Origin: Rhizobium albus
GTDB lineage: Bacteria > Pseudomonadota > Alphaproteobacteria > Rhizobiales > Rhizobiaceae
Direction: 5' to 3'
Assembly (NCBI GenBank): GCA_030160035.1
Contig: BSNO01000001.1
Location: forward strand, 310,001 to 374,000
Length of the DNA stretch: 64,000 bases
Below the pieces are notes generated by a model that worked only from the letters and a program-made list of their open reading frames with translations, searched no databases and was not told where the DNA came from. The translations under genes and the position numbers were made by a program. Positions 46,421-54,036 of this stretch are shown here, piece by piece. Numbering within the stretch: position 1 is the stretch's first letter; every line of letters starts with the position of its first letter.

Positions 46421-47058
46421 CACTGCCCTCCTTCGGCTGCATCGGAGAGGGCGCGGCGCGTTTCGGATTTTGTCGGGTCTGGCCACCCAAGCGGAAGTTC
46501 TTTAGGGATGCCGAGCGCTGCCGCAGCGATAGTCCCGGCGTAGCCTCGGTGGCGTCGATCCGAACCGCCTCCTTGCCATGCCCAATCCTTGTCGCTGATA
46601 CGAATGAGAGCCTCACGCAGCCGCTCGACCTCATCGCTTCCCGCTTCCGGTGCAGGGGAAAGGACTGGACGATACTCGGAAATCATGCGGATCAGTTCGA
46701 GCGTGGCACCCTTCACATCCATGTTTCTGATCGATAGACCGAGATCGACGTGCGCCGCTTGGTTCAGCAAACGCTCCCATGCCTCATCCGTCACCGCCCC
46801 TTGTCCGACCGGATCGGATGGGGGTGCGGTGTCGTCGCCCTCGGCATAGAGTGCATCCTCTAGATGCTGAAACGGGTTTTGAGGCGCCACGAACACGCCC
46901 ACCGGCTCCACCGCCTCTCGCGTTCCTGATAGGGCGGCAAAAGCCTGATCTACTGCGACGGATTGTTTCCCAAATGTCGAGATGTTCCCATTCTCACGAA
47001 TGATGACACCGCCGTCACCGTCATAGACGTGGAGCACCTGATTTACTTCATCACTCAT
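46420..47058 (-). CDS. Phage protein, unknown (212 residues)
   Basis: A 212-residue acidic protein starting SDEVNQVLHVYDGDGG. The C-terminal half has the RLREALIRISDKDW stretch, a form common in phage proteins annotated as hypothetical, and a helical region LIRMISEYRPVLS. It lies between small genes in the leftward operon and overlaps its upstream neighbour by 8 bases. No function can be assigned. Confidence 0.55.
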   Translation of the reverse strand: MSDEVNQVLHVYDGDGGVIIRENGNISTFGKQSVAVDQAFAALSGTREAVEPVGVFVAPQNPFQHLEDALYAEGDDTAPPSDPVGQGAVTDEAWERLLNQAAHVDLGLSIRNMDVKGATLELIRMISEYRPVLSPAPEAGSDEVERLREALIRISDKDWAWQGGGSDRRHRGYAGTIAAAALGIPKELPLGWPDPTKSETRRALSDAAEGGQ

Positions 47059-47395
47059 GTTCGTTCACTCCGTATTGGGAGAGGTGGGCGCGAACTGCGG
47101 CAAAAGCTTCTTCTGTTGCAACGTCGAAATCGTAGCCGAGCGTCCGGCTGTCTTCAAAATCATCATATGCCAACTTCAGCGCCTTCTCTGCGCTGTCGAG
47201 ACGGGACAGGAGGGCGTCGATGCCGCGCGATGCCTCGAGGAGAAGCCCGTTGATCTCTTCGGCGTCATCCACGTTGAGATTTTCGAACGTCTCAGGGTCT
47301 GCGACATAGGTGCGTAAACGGTCCACTGCTGCCATGCGGTCGGCCTTGCCGTCGATGCGGTCTACCAGTGCCTTTAGTTTATCGTGGTCACTCAT
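47051..47395 (-). CDS. Phage protein, unknown (114 residues)
   Basis: A 114-residue, very acidic, mostly helical product (LKALVDRIDGKADRMAAVDRL, then LLEASRGIDALLSRLDSAEKALKL), suggesting coiled-coil pairing. The stop overlaps the next gene by 8 bases and the start overlaps the stop of the J-domain gene by 4. Function unknown. Confidence 0.55.
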   Translation of the reverse strand: MSDHDKLKALVDRIDGKADRMAAVDRLRTYVADPETFENLNVDDAEEINGLLLEASRGIDALLSRLDSAEKALKLAYDDFEDSRTLGYDFDVATEEAFAAVRAHLSQYGVNEHE

Positions 47396-47991
47396 GTCCG
47401 TTCTCCGATCGCTTTCAATGCGTCTAACCGGGCTTGTTGCAGCTCGTGGAAGGCTTCGGCCGATCCGCCGGCGTCTGGGTGCGCGGTGCGGGCTCGGTCG
47501 CGATAGAACGCCTCAATGAGCGCGCGACTGGCCGGGACGTCTGGCAGGATGCCCAGAACCTCGCGCCATGTGCGCTTTGGTTCGGCACCGGGCGCCGGCA
47601 GAGCCTCGAAGGCTGAGAAAGCCCGCTCAAGCATGTCGGACGCGCCCCAGCGCTCAATCCCTCGCATGGCCTCAATCGTCTTCTGAATCGCCCGGATGTT
47701 GTCCTTCACGAGATCCCAGCGGTCGCAGGCGAATACCATCTGCTTGCCCTTCCGCTCGAAGTAGACAGCCACGCCCGGGTCGTTCGGCGTCTTCTGGCTG
47801 GCGTAGGGCAGGCCATCCCGGCGCAGTTCAATGTTCGTAGACAGGACCGGGTAGCGGCCGCCCATGCGCGCGATCTCTTCGAACAGGCCGTCGCGGGCCA
47901 TGACGAATGACACATCGAAACGCGATCGGGCAGGTTGCTGAGTTCGGGGCCAGCCAGCCGGCCATGACAAGGGCCATGCTTCGGCGCTCAT
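47392..47991 (-). CDS. J-domain-containing phage protein
   Basis: A 199-residue protein. The C-terminal 60 residues form a J domain: VLGILPDVPASRALIEAFYRD then RTAHPDAGGSAEAFHELQQAR, with the HPD tripeptide at 171-173. J domains recruit and stimulate Hsp70 (DnaK), so this protein could link the host chaperone to phage DNA work. The N-terminal 120 residues have a strand-rich region (YPVLSTNIELRRDGLPYASQKT) with no family I recognise. It lies in the leftward operon near the recombination genes. Confidence 0.7.
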   Translation of the reverse strand: MSAEAWPLSWPAGWPRTQQPARSRFDVSFVMARDGLFEEIARMGGRYPVLSTNIELRRDGLPYASQKTPNDPGVAVYFERKGKQMVFACDRWDLVKDNIRAIQKTIEAMRGIERWGASDMLERAFSAFEALPAPGAEPKRTWREVLGILPDVPASRALIEAFYRDRARTAHPDAGGSAEAFHELQQARLDALKAIGERT

Positions 47992-48392
47992 GCTCGCTCC
48001 TCCTTCCTCTTCAGGTCGTTGCGGCTCTCGATCTTACGACCGGTCGGCCAGTTGCCTGGCTTCTTCGGCCGCGTCTTCGGCTTCTCCGGAACAATGCCGG
48101 CGACGATGATCAGGCCCTTGGCGACCCAGTAGGCGAGGGTCCGCTTGTGTGCCCGGCTGGAATAGAAGAGCTCGTCTTCACGGCTTAGCCGGTGCTGGTC
48201 GATCGCCTCATGGCAGGCGTGGCAGCCGAAAGCAGCGTTGAAGTCGTCGGACTTGTTGCCCATGCCCTTCGCATCGCTGGGTAGGTGGCAGAGCACGGTC
48301 GTCTCCGGTTCCGAGTTGCAGACGCCGGGGATCTGGAACGTGCACTGGTTGCCGCGCGCGCTGTTGCGGAGCTTATTGGAGATCATGCCCAT
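47988..48392 (-). CDS. DUF1364/YbcO-like nuclease protein
   Basis: A 134-residue protein matching DUF1364 (lambdoid YbcO type). It has conserved cysteines and histidines: QCTFQIPGVCN, VLCHLPSD, and FGCHACHEAIDQH, which form the HNH-like metal site. Members are proposed nucleases that act with phage recombination. The start is four bases from the stop of the Sak4-like gene, and it overlaps the J-domain start by 4 bases. It is next to recombination genes, as in lambdoid phages. Confidence 0.75.
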   Translation of the reverse strand: MGMISNKLRNSARGNQCTFQIPGVCNSEPETTVLCHLPSDAKGMGNKSDDFNAAFGCHACHEAIDQHRLSREDELFYSSRAHKRTLAYWVAKGLIIVAGIVPEKPKTRPKKPGNWPTGRKIESRNDLKRKEERA

Positions 48393-49822
48393 CAGGCGCC
48401 TCCGATCTTGCCGGGGCAGTCAAGCATCTCCTCGAAGAACTCGACGGCGGACTCGTAGGACGTCTTGTCGGCGGCGATCGCCTGCGCGCTGCGGAAAACC
48501 GTCTGTGCCTGCTCGATGCCTTCCTCACTGAACGCCGTGAAATACGTGTTCTTCCAGACGGCGTGCATCTTCGTGAGCTTGTCGGTCGCCTTCTCCTTAT
48601 CGACGCCGATGCAGTCACGGCCGCCGGTCAGCATGGCCGATGCATAGCGGATCAGGACATCGCGTTCCTTGCCGGCGCCTTCCAGTTCTGATTGGTCGGA
48701 CGGTGACGACTGGGAGGGGATATCGTCGTCACCGTCCTGTTCTGCAGGCGCGGAGGAATCGCCTGCATCATCCGAGACAGTTCGGGAGGGGCTGTCGTCG
48801 GAATTGGGGCTCGTGGAGAGCGAGGAGGTCATTTCGTTGACCTTGGAGCGGTCGAACCCTTCGCGCTCGTCTCCGGGCTCGCCAGACGCCGCGCGTGCTT
48901 GCTTCAGTCGATCCGAAGTGTCACCGCCGCCGGCATCGTGAACGTCTTGAGTGATCTGATCGGCCGCCGTAGCGATCGACTTGAACGTATCCTTCAGTCC
49001 TTCGAGCTTGAGCTGTCGCGGTTTGCCCAGCCCGGTCCACCACGTCATCAGGGCCTTCATGCCCTTGTTCGCGGCTTCCAGACCTTCGCGCTTGCTGGCT
49101 TCGAGCTCTTGGTCGATCTCCCGGCCTTGCTCGCTCCATGCGCGGACAGACTTGCCCGCATCGATCGTGACCGGGCGACCAGTCGGGAACGCGCTTTCCA
49201 GATCACCGGGGCACTTCTGGATCGTCGGGACATGGTCGCCCTCGGACAGCATCATGGAAACCGTCATCTCGTAGATGAACGACTTCTCCTGCACGACGAC
49301 GAAACCTTCGTTGACGATCTCGGTCTTGCCGTTCTGGCCTTTGACCTGGACGACCTTCTCCTTGACGCGGCAGCAGAAGATCAGGTGCGCCTTCGTCTGG
49401 AGCAGCTCGTTCATCAGTTTTTTGTGGCCGGCCTTCGGCTTCTGCCAACAATGCAGGCCCGCACGGTTCGTCTTCTGCTCGATAAGCTCCGCCTGCTCGA
49501 GAACGCCGCCGGTACCCTCCCATTCATGCGAGATGCTGTCGATGACGATGGCGCGGTATCCAGCGGCCTCCAGTGCCCGGATCGCCTCGATGTACCGTTG
49601 CGAGGTGAAGGGCGGGTCCATGTCGATCACGTCGAAGCCGCCGGCCACATCCGCATAGAAGCGGGACCGCTTGTTCTCGGTGTCGATGAAGCCGACCTTG
49701 CCCTCAGGGCCGACGAGGCCGCGGGCATAGAGCAGGGCGCTATAGGTCTTGCCAGATCCAGACGGGCCGGCGATCGAGGTGAGCGTGAATGTCTGCTCGC
49801 GGACTGCGCGTTCGATTTTCAT
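48392..49822 (-). CDS. Sak4-like RecA-fold ATPase with long C-terminal part
   Basis: A 476-residue protein. The N-terminal 230 residues are a RecA/Sak4-type ATPase with Walker A GPSGSGKT (19-26), GFIDTENKRSRFY (which contains the catalytic acidic residue) and Walker B AIVIDSIS (D95). Sak4 proteins anneal or promote single-strand recombination in phages. Residues about 240-310 form a helical region with MKALMTWWTGLGKPRQ, then a very acidic Ser/Asp-rich linker (about 320-390) and a last domain containing LTGGRDCIGVD. The tail is unusual for the family, which is normally 200-270 residues. It is next to the exonuclease gene. Confidence 0.8.
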   Translation of the reverse strand: MKIERAVREQTFTLTSIAGPSGSGKTYSALLYARGLVGPEGKVGFIDTENKRSRFYADVAGGFDVIDMDPPFTSQRYIEAIRALEAAGYRAIVIDSISHEWEGTGGVLEQAELIEQKTNRAGLHCWQKPKAGHKKLMNELLQTKAHLIFCCRVKEKVVQVKGQNGKTEIVNEGFVVVQEKSFIYEMTVSMMLSEGDHVPTIQKCPGDLESAFPTGRPVTIDAGKSVRAWSEQGREIDQELEASKREGLEAANKGMKALMTWWTGLGKPRQLKLEGLKDTFKSIATAADQITQDVHDAGGGDTSDRLKQARAASGEPGDEREGFDRSKVNEMTSSLSTSPNSDDSPSRTVSDDAGDSSAPAEQDGDDDIPSQSSPSDQSELEGAGKERDVLIRYASAMLTGGRDCIGVDKEKATDKLTKMHAVWKNTYFTAFSEEGIEQAQTVFRSAQAIAADKTSYESAVEFFEEMLDCPGKIGGA

Positions 49823-50808
49823 TATGCGGCCTCCGCCGGGATTGAGGGTTCACGCTCGATCTGCTTTTCGAACCAGTCGGGCGGAGAAATCGGGATGCCG
49901 GAGCCGTAATAGGTCGGCCATTCCTGCTTGCTCCAGCAGTCGGCGAAGATGTCGAGCGCCGCGCGGCATTGACGCATGCCGATCCAGATCAACTGGTTGT
50001 CGATCGGCTTGATGCTGTAGGCGTAGGGACGCTTGGTCTCGATGAAGAGCAGCACATGGTCCGTGACCTGGTGGCCGGAAATCGCCTCCAGCCCCATCAC
50101 GGCCAAGCCCATCTGCATATGATAGCCATAGTCCAGCAGCGACCGTTGGCAGCCGCGATCCGATGCGTCGGCCGTCGTCTTCAGGTCTGCGATGAAGCCA
50201 TCGGCCGGGATGGAATCGGGCCGGCTCTTGACCCAGATCCCCGTCTTCTCGTCCTGCCAGATGATGGACCGCTCGATGCGGCCGCGCAGCAGCTCCACGA
50301 ACGTCTGATCTTTCGACACGCGCTCTGCCATGCCCTGGATCGCATCGAGGTCGGACGGCACCAGCACAGTCTTGCCGGCGGCGATCTCGTGGTCCCGCCA
50401 TGCCTTCGCGTCCTTCGTGCGCCAATCGGTCCAGACATCCGGCCGAACCGAGAACTGGTCACGGAAGCCGTCCTCTGAAAGCAAAAGCGTGTGGACGGCG
50501 CGCCCCAGGCTGAAATGCTGCTTTTCCTCTTCCTTCGCCCGGTGCGGGTTCAGATAGCTGGTGTCCCAGTATTTCAGCGGGCAGCCGTGCGGCGGGGTGA
50601 TCTGACGCAGGCCGCTCGATGAGATCGACGGGCCAGGGCAGCAGTCCGAGTGATAGACCGACATCGGCACATTGCGCCAAATGCCCGGCTCGCTGATCTT
50701 GCCGACGGTATAGGTCTTTTCACCCTTCGCGCCGTGGACAACAGCGGATGCCAGATCCCCGATCGACTGCATGGCGTCGGTGTCTACGTCTACGTGCCGG
50801 TTCATCAT
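49822..50808 (-). CDS. RecE-like PD-(D/E)XK exonuclease
   Basis: A 328-residue nuclease. The pattern VPMSVYHSDCCPGPSISSSGL and FSLGRAVHTLLLSEDGF at the N-terminus is typical of RecE/phage exodeoxyribonuclease VIII-like proteins, and the catalytic core is SRPDSIPADGFIADLKTT, with acidic D and K. Such enzymes chew double-stranded DNA 5' to 3' to give single strands for an annealing protein. The gene is directly upstream of the Sak4-like gene (stop overlapping the next start), making a recombination pair. Confidence 0.85.
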   Translation of the reverse strand: MMNRHVDVDTDAMQSIGDLASAVVHGAKGEKTYTVGKISEPGIWRNVPMSVYHSDCCPGPSISSSGLRQITPPHGCPLKYWDTSYLNPHRAKEEEKQHFSLGRAVHTLLLSEDGFRDQFSVRPDVWTDWRTKDAKAWRDHEIAAGKTVLVPSDLDAIQGMAERVSKDQTFVELLRGRIERSIIWQDEKTGIWVKSRPDSIPADGFIADLKTTADASDRGCQRSLLDYGYHMQMGLAVMGLEAISGHQVTDHVLLFIETKRPYAYSIKPIDNQLIWIGMRQCRAALDIFADCWSKQEWPTYYGSGIPISPPDWFEKQIEREPSIPAEAA

Positions 50809-50987
50809 GCCGCACTTTCGAGTTCGGGTGTCTTGGGATCGGTGAGGTGGATAAGCCAGCGGCTGAGGTCGTCCCTCAGGCCTTTCTCAAGCGGCTCTTG
50901 GAGCAGGATTTCGAGTGCTTTGATCTGGTCTTCTTCGGATGGACCGGAGATGTCGCGCTCGGCGCGTTCGCGTTCGGAGCGGGTCAT
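50805..50987 (-). CDS. 60-residue phage protein, unknown
   Basis: Helical, charged product starting TRSERERAERDISG and ending PKTPELESAA. It overlaps the next gene by 4 bases on each side, so translation is coupled. No family recognised. Confidence 0.45.
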   Translation of the reverse strand: MTRSERERAERDISGPSEEDQIKALEILLQEPLEKGLRDDLSRWLIHLTDPKTPELESAA

Positions 50988-51397
50988 GGGCGCCCCTCGG
51001 CCTTGGCAACGGCTGCGTCTACAGCAGCGAGCATTTCGAACGTCACCTTGGTGAGCTCTTCGAAGGCCCGTTCCTCGGCCTCGTCCTTTCGCTCTCCCTC
51101 CGAGGCGCGACGCTCTGCGGATGTCTCGCCATCTACAGTGAAGTTCCGCATCGTCTCGACGTAGGCGCGATAGGCGGGCAGGAATGGACGCAGCGCTTCC
51201 AGCATCTCAGGAGCAGCGGCGATCAACCGGGCGTCTTTGAGACCTCGACCCGTTTCCATGTCGAAGAATACGGCCGCCACTGCGTCATCATCCGGCCCGA
51301 CCATGTGCAGTCGTGTATTCCTGCCAATTCGCAAATCGCCGCTATGTCGAGTCCCAGCGACTTGCCAAGGTCCAGGAGTGTAAGCTGTCTTGCTCAT
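50984..51397 (-). CDS. Phage protein with ARLIAAAPEMLEAL motif
   Basis: A 137-residue product. I start at the ATG at 51397 (MSKTAYTPGPWQVAG). It contains DARLIAAAPEMLEALRPFLP, a motif common to many phage hypothetical proteins, and a charged helical C-terminus. Function unknown; the motif is shared by proteins of very different phages. Confidence 0.6.
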   Translation of the reverse strand: MSKTAYTPGPWQVAGTRHSGDLRIGRNTRLHMVGPDDDAVAAVFFDMETGRGLKDARLIAAAPEMLEALRPFLPAYRAYVETMRNFTVDGETSAERRASEGERKDEAEERAFEELTKVTFEMLAAVDAAVAKAEGRP

Positions 51398-51597
51398 ACC
51401 CGCGCCTCCGCTACCCACCGGGCATGATCAGCGACCAGCGCCTCAATCCCGAACCCGATGCATGCGACAGCCGCAGCGGCAGCGATTAGGATGACGAGAG
51501 CGCGCGGAGCCCATCCGGCGTCGGTCAGAAGGTTACGAGCGGCACGGTCTGCTTCGAGACGGGTGCAGGGGATGGTGGGGAGGGTGATCGGGGTCAT
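51394..51597 (-). CDS. 67-residue membrane protein, unknown
   Basis: One hydrophobic stretch (ALVILIAAAAAVACIGFGIEALVA, about 33-56) makes it a likely single-span protein. It overlaps both neighbours by 4 bases. It could belong to the phage membrane or superinfection functions, but nothing in the sequence says so. Confidence 0.45.
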   Translation of the reverse strand: MTPITLPTIPCTRLEADRAARNLLTDAGWAPRALVILIAAAAAVACIGFGIEALVADHARWVAEARV

Positions 51598-51818
51598 GCT
51601 GCATTCCTCCGCTTGGCCGCTTCTTCGCGGCTGCGTCTGTTGCTGCGCTCGGTCGATCTCCAGTCGGCGACTTGCTGCTGGACGATCTCGTCAAGCTGCT
51701 CGTCGGTCAGAAAGTTTTCGGCGCCGAGACGGTAGACGGCCTCGGAAATGGCCTTCTCCAGCGCGTGTGTGCCAAATGCTTTGATGAATCGGATGCGGCG
51801 TTCGCGGGTCGTGGTCAT
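51594..51818 (-). CDS. 74-residue phage protein, unknown
   Basis: Basic, helical product; the middle reads AVYRLGAENFLTDEQLDEIVQQQVADW. It overlaps neighbours at both ends by 4 bases. No family recognised. Confidence 0.45.
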   Translation of the reverse strand: MTTTRERRIRFIKAFGTHALEKAISEAVYRLGAENFLTDEQLDEIVQQQVADWRSTERSNRRSREEAAKRRNAA

Positions 51819-52069
51819 GGCTTGACCTCGCTCGTTTCGTTGAGCGCCGCGATCATGGCATCGGCCATGCGCAAGTAGAGGTGCGCGCGGTCTTGAAGGT
51901 GTTCAATCGGGAGTTCGTTTGGGTATGCGCCGGTGTAATCGTTCTGAGACGCCCAATCGCCCATCATGGCTTGGCCGGCGTAGTACGCACGCAGGCTCAT
52001 GCCGTCGTGGTCGTATTGGCTGCTGCGGGCCAGTGGGAACGCCGCGCCACCGTTGTTGATCTCAGCCAT
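51815..52069 (-). CDS. 84-residue phage protein with MSLRAYYAGQAM motif
   Basis: I start at the ATG at 52069 (MAEINNGGAAFPLARS), which overlaps the stop of the preceding gene. DHDGMSLRAYYAGQAMMG and the C-terminal YLRMADAMIAAL occur widely in phage hypothetical proteins. Function unknown. Confidence 0.6.
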   Translation of the reverse strand: MAEINNGGAAFPLARSSQYDHDGMSLRAYYAGQAMMGDWASQNDYTGAYPNELPIEHLQDRAHLYLRMADAMIAALNETSEVKP

Positions 52070-52467
52070 CACAGCCGCCCTCCACGAGAGACGCCGGTCT
52101 GCGCGTGATTGGTCGTCCGGAAATCCGCCCAAGGATCGAACGCCGGAGCATCCTCCCGGTCACGCTTGGCCTCGCACATGGCATCCCATGCGCAGCTGGT
52201 GCGGACATACGGCGGAACCACGTTGCGCTCGCTGGGGAGCGTCCCTGGAAACGCCTGTAGATACCCGGCCGCCACATCTTCCGTGACGTCGACCATCGCG
52301 GTCTCGTCGTGGGTGAAGATCATGAACTGGATGACAGACGGCAGCTCGTATTCACGGGCAGCGTCGGCGGCTGTCTCGAAGCTGAGAGCCGGGAAGCCAG
52401 ACCATTCACGGCCCAGGTCCCCATGGTCGAAGCAGACGAGAAGCGTCTGGCCTTTGTCGATGAACAT
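52069..52467 (-). CDS. 132-residue phage protein, unknown
   Basis: A soluble product starting FIDKGQTLLVCFDHGDLGREW. It contains acidic patches and FMIFTHDETAMVDVTEDVAAGYLQAF, possibly an alpha/beta fold. No family recognised. Three bases separate its start from the stop of the gene before it. Confidence 0.5.
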   Translation of the reverse strand: MFIDKGQTLLVCFDHGDLGREWSGFPALSFETAADAAREYELPSVIQFMIFTHDETAMVDVTEDVAAGYLQAFPGTLPSERNVVPPYVRTSCAWDAMCEAKRDREDAPAFDPWADFRTTNHAQTGVSRGGRL

Positions 52468-52470
52468 CGG

Positions 52471-52737
52471 TCAGGCCTCCGCTTTCGCGTTGCGGATCTG
52501 GCCGGCGGCGATCTGCCGAGCGTATCGGGCATTCTGCCGATCGCTGGAGAAGGGATAGGCCTTGCCAGTCGTGATCCGGCTTGGATTGCGTTGAAAGCCG
52601 ATAGTCCTCGTGAACTCCCACGGCGTCACAAGCATCGGCTGGGCATCGGCGGCGCTAAACGAGCGCATCGCAGTGCCGAACTTCATTGCCTCCATCGCTG
52701 CGGCCATCATTCCGTAAACCATTCGCATCTCGGTCAT
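52471..52737 (-). CDS. 88-residue phage protein, unknown
   Basis: Starts TEMRMVYGMMAAAMEAMKFG and is basic at the end (ARYARQIAAGQIRNAKAEA). Lies second in the leftward operon. No family recognised. Confidence 0.45.
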   Translation of the reverse strand: MTEMRMVYGMMAAAMEAMKFGTAMRSFSAADAQPMLVTPWEFTRTIGFQRNPSRITTGKAYPFSSDRQNARYARQIAAGQIRNAKAEA

Positions 52738-52784
52738 TCCCTCATTGTCTGGGGAGCGGGGGAGCCGCTCGGGTGGAGCGGGGG

Positions 52785-53006
52785 TCAGGCGGCGCGGCGA
52801 TCAGCGACGAGCGCGTCGTAGGCGCTGATGGCGTCCTGCTCGGATGCGAACACCGTGTCGAAAGTCATGTGATCGAAGGTGATGACGAAGCCGCCGCGCA
52901 CGGCGTAGATCGTCCAGTCGAAGCCAACGGCGCCGCGCTGCTCGCGAACGATGCGGGCGGTCGGGTCATTGTTCGACGCGTGGTCTTTAAGCTGGATCGT
53001 CTGCAT
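52785..53006 (-). CDS. First gene of the leftward early operon, unknown
   Basis: A 73-residue product (MQTIQLKDHASNNDPTARI) starting at the ATG at 53006, with GGAGG 7 bases upstream. It is the first gene behind the pL promoter, a place often used for early control or host-takeover proteins. It ends in SAYDALVADRRAA. No motif is recognised. Confidence 0.55.
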   Translation of the reverse strand: MQTIQLKDHASNNDPTARIVREQRGAVGFDWTIYAVRGGFVITFDHMTFDTVFASEQDAISAYDALVADRRAA

Positions 53007-53053
53007 CTGGTCGCCTCCATCGTGCGGCACGAGCCGCTGTGTTCGATGGGGAG

Positions 53054-53104
53054 ATCATACCGGAAATAAATTCCGCTTCAAGTGGGATGCGGAAATTAAT
53101 TCCG
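53054..53104 (-). promoter_or_regulatory. pL promoter with two repressor operators
   Basis: On the minus strand TTGAAG (53081-53076) and TATGAT (53059-53054) are -35 and -10 with a 16-base spacer. The operator CGGAA-N5-TTCCG (53061-53075) fills that spacer, and a second copy lies at 53090-53104 just upstream. The predicted transcript starts near 53047, 41 bases before the first gene. Confidence 0.75.
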
Positions 53105-53140
53105 ATTTATCTTGATTGGGCTTCCGGACTGGAGCATAAG

Positions 53141-53172
53141 AAAAGCCCCGGCGGGGTGATCCGACCGGGGCT
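53141..53172 (-). terminator. Terminator between the immunity region and pL
   Basis: AGCCCCGG (53144-53151) pairs with CCGGGGCT (53165-53172). On the minus strand TTTTC follows the stem, so it stops transcripts coming leftward from the repressor side before they reach pL. Confidence 0.75.
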
Positions 53173-53700
53173 CTGATAGGCTCCAACAATGCATTCCGGT
53201 TATGCCTGATAACTTCAGGTTATACAAGGAAAGAGCCCTTCAGAGGCGCAGATATCGCGGCCTCTTGGGTCTGATCGGCGGTTCCCGCCAAGATGAAGCG
53301 ATGGAGCGCATGAAGCGGCGGTCTTCCGGGCATTGTCCCGCCGGCACTGATCACCCAGCGCATGAATTCCCAAGCGGTTGCCGATGCCAGGCTCATTGGA
53401 CGGAACTCGACGGGGTTTGACGGGCCCGACCGGGAACACGAGGAAAGCGCCTCGCCGGTAAACACAGGCACTGAAGCACCACTCATGACTACCTCACGCG
53501 CTGTGGCGCGGAGTCGGCAAAGATCGGGCGGACCTACCCATCGCCATTATGATCGCCGGGTGCAGCGGAGAGGCGACCTCCGACATCAAAGATCGAGCCT
53601 GTGGGGAATTCGAGTTCGATGCATGCTCAGGCGGCCTCTGGTGGTCGCGCCTTCGGGTCAACTGCGGTGGTGCAGTACCCGTCTATAGATCGAGCTATGC
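53173..53700. other. 528-base region without a confident gene
   Basis: Between the terminator and the secreted-protein gene. GTTAT-gcctg-ATAAC and TAAC-ttcag-GTTA are small overlapping inverted repeats near 53196-53215. One minus-strand frame (53220-53486) has a fair start and is listed apart. A plus-strand frame from 53549 (MIAGCSGE) looks like a lipoprotein tail, but no signal with a start codon precedes it and it overlaps the opposite-strand gene, so I do not call it. Confidence 0.4.
53220..53486 (-). CDS. 88-residue candidate protein, unknown
   Basis: MSGASVPVFTGEALS to PLKGSFLV, with GAGGT 5 bases before the ATG and the same direction as the repressor operon. The stop is just before the terminator, which fits a short final gene. 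Codon use is plausible but no family is recognised, and a plus-strand frame overlaps it, so the call is weak. Confidence 0.3.
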   Translation of the reverse strand: MSGASVPVFTGEALSSCSRSGPSNPVEFRPMSLASATAWEFMRWVISAGGTMPGRPPLHALHRFILAGTADQTQEAAISAPLKGSFLV

Positions 53701-54036
53701 CTACTCGACAGTCAGACCGGATCCTGCTTCCCAGACAGCAAGTGGATTGTTCGAAAGATCGCTGCGGAATTCGATCCGAGCGAAGACGTTGCCAGGACCG
53801 GCCGCAGCGCAATTCAACGTCTCGGCCACGTATTCTTTGCGCTCAAAGGGCAGGGCGGCATAGAGCCGATCGTTCACCACGACGACAGGCGTCTCGCCCT
53901 CAAGGCCAAACGAACGGACGAGCCCGGCAGACTGCTCGGCCATGAAATCGGCTTGGCATGAGAGCGAGGTGCGCTCGGCAGACGCGATTGATGTCGAGGC
54001 CAGTAAGGCGAATGCGCAGAAGGTGGTGCGTGTCAT
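53701..54036 (-). CDS. Small secreted protein directly behind the repressor (candidate moron)
   Basis: A 111-residue product with a signal peptide (RTTFCAFALLASTSIASA, cleavage after residue 20). The mature part has two cysteines (C27 and C76), probably one disulfide, and no domain I recognise (YAALPFERKEYVAETLNCAA). The ATG overlaps the repressor stop by 4 bases, so it is co-expressed with the repressor in the lysogen. A protein exported from a lysogen and made under repressor control is the usual form of a superinfection-exclusion or host-fitness gene; which one is unknown. Confidence 0.65.
   Translation of the reverse strand: MTRTTFCAFALLASTSIASAERTSLSCQADFMAEQSAGLVRSFGLEGETPVVVVNDRLYAALPFERKEYVAETLNCAAAGPGNVFARIEFRSDLSNNPLAVWEAGSGLTVE

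Noticed and set aside
53202-53420. A 72-codon plus-strand frame in the gap behind the secreted prophage gene
   Set aside because: No ribosome site and no family features; it overlaps the better-placed minus-strand frame at 53220-53486.
53549-53863. A plus-strand frame starting MIAGCSGE that looks like a lipoprotein
   Set aside because: The hydrophobic part before the Cys has no start codon with a basic N-terminus, and the frame overlaps the secreted-protein gene on the other strand.
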